Of a stretch of DNA of 13,286 bases, positions 13,019 through 13,286 are shown one piece after another. Position numbers and translations under genes: made by a program. The stretch covers positions 1 to 13,286 of the forward strand of contig CAIUQV010000218.1 of assembly GCA_903901375.1 (NCBI GenBank). Reading direction: 5' to 3'. Under the pieces are notes generated by a model that did not search any database, had not been told where the DNA came from, and saw only the letters and a program-made list of their open reading frames with translations. Numbering within the stretch: position 1 is the stretch's first letter; every line of letters begins with the position of its first letter. Origin of the DNA: an uncultured Ignavibacteriota bacterium. GTDB taxonomy: Bacteria; Bacteroidota; Ignavibacteria; Tepidaquicellales; Tepidaquicellaceae.

Positions 13019-13286
13019 CTACTTAACCATCACAAATCTCTTCGTCTGAATAAATCCATTGCTCTCCATCCTGTAGAAATAAACTCCGGTAGAAAGTCTG
13101 TTCCCGTCGAACATAACCGAATATTCTCCTGCCCTCTGAACTTTGCTTATCAATGTTGTTAATTCTCTTCCCGTTATATCGTATACTTTTATGCTCACAA
13201 AACCTTCCTTAGGCAGTGAATACTTTATCAAAGTTGTAGAGTTAAACGGATTGGGATAATTATTGTACAGTACAAACCCCTTTGTC
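13019..13286 (-). CDS. Secreted protein, C-terminal type IX secretion sorting domain only
   Basis: The frame enters from the right edge and ends at a TAG at 13019-13021. It gives the last 88 residues of a larger protein; the catalytic or adhesive part lies outside the window. The segment begins KGFVLYNNYPNPFNSTTLIK, then YSLPKEGFVSIKVYDITGRE, a GEYSVMFDGNRLSTGVYFYRM stretch, and ends KRFVMVK. This is the type A sorting domain (Por secretion tail): the YPNPFN start, a VYDxxGR centre, an LSxGVYFYR strand and a basic end. Such domains send proteins across the outer membrane through the T9SS and are then usually cut off. A TTG inside (13231) could look like a start but is internal to the domain. 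The cargo is unknown. It converges on the aminotransferase gene across a shared terminator. Confidence 0.9.
   Translation of the reverse strand, partial: TKGFVLYNNYPNPFNSTTLIKYSLPKEGFVSIKVYDITGRELTTLISKVQRAGEYSVMFDGNRLSTGVYFYRMESNGFIQTKRFVMVK

Overview
The window reads as chromosomal DNA of an AT-rich bacterium of the Bacteroidota/Chlorobi/Ignavibacteria group. Four things point there. A secreted protein at the right edge ends in a type IX secretion C-terminal sorting domain. Two good promoters have the TTTG-N20-TAnnTTTG form used by the Bacteroidota sigma factor. Most start codons lack a Shine-Dalgarno sequence. The EF-P loop (HRTPGNLRAFYQ) is the form I recall from Chlorobi. The exact genus cannot be told from this sequence.

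Left part, all on the minus strand (1-5985). Reading leftward from 5985: elongation factor P, the biotin carrier (AccB) and biotin carboxylase (AccC) of acetyl-CoA carboxylase, an unrecognised signal-peptide membrane protein, and an enoyl-ACP reductase of the FabL type. These five genes are 9-27 bases apart and look like one operon for fatty acid synthesis led by EF-P, driven by a promoter at 6032-6062. After a strong hairpin (2159-2190) come a small Cys-rich protein and an MFS exporter that overlap by one base. The last gene, cut by the left edge, is the N-terminal part of a bacterial tubulin-like (Tubulin_2) protein.

Middle part, plus strand (6165-9217). Glyceraldehyde-3-phosphate dehydrogenase is transcribed away from efp and is the only gene with a perfect GGAGGT ribosome binding site; it ends in a clear intrinsic terminator. 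Next is a 0.3 kb gene-free stretch with two short 11-bp tandem repeats, a membrane GT-C type glycosyltransferase, and a tRNA-Val(UAC) with its own promoter.

Right part, plus strand (9218-12939). livM, livG and livF encode a branched-chain amino acid type ABC permease and its two ATPases. The genes overlap, but no livH permease and no binding protein are present. A class I PLP aminotransferase follows, with its own possible promoter and a terminator. The convergent minus-strand gene at 13019-13286 is the C-terminal end of a type IX-secreted protein.

Most of the window is housekeeping. The least explained items are the tubulin-like gene, the EF-P with Asn at the tip position, the membrane protein inside the fatty acid operon, and the incomplete Liv transporter locus. 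I see no CRISPR array, insertion sequence, phage gene or defence island.
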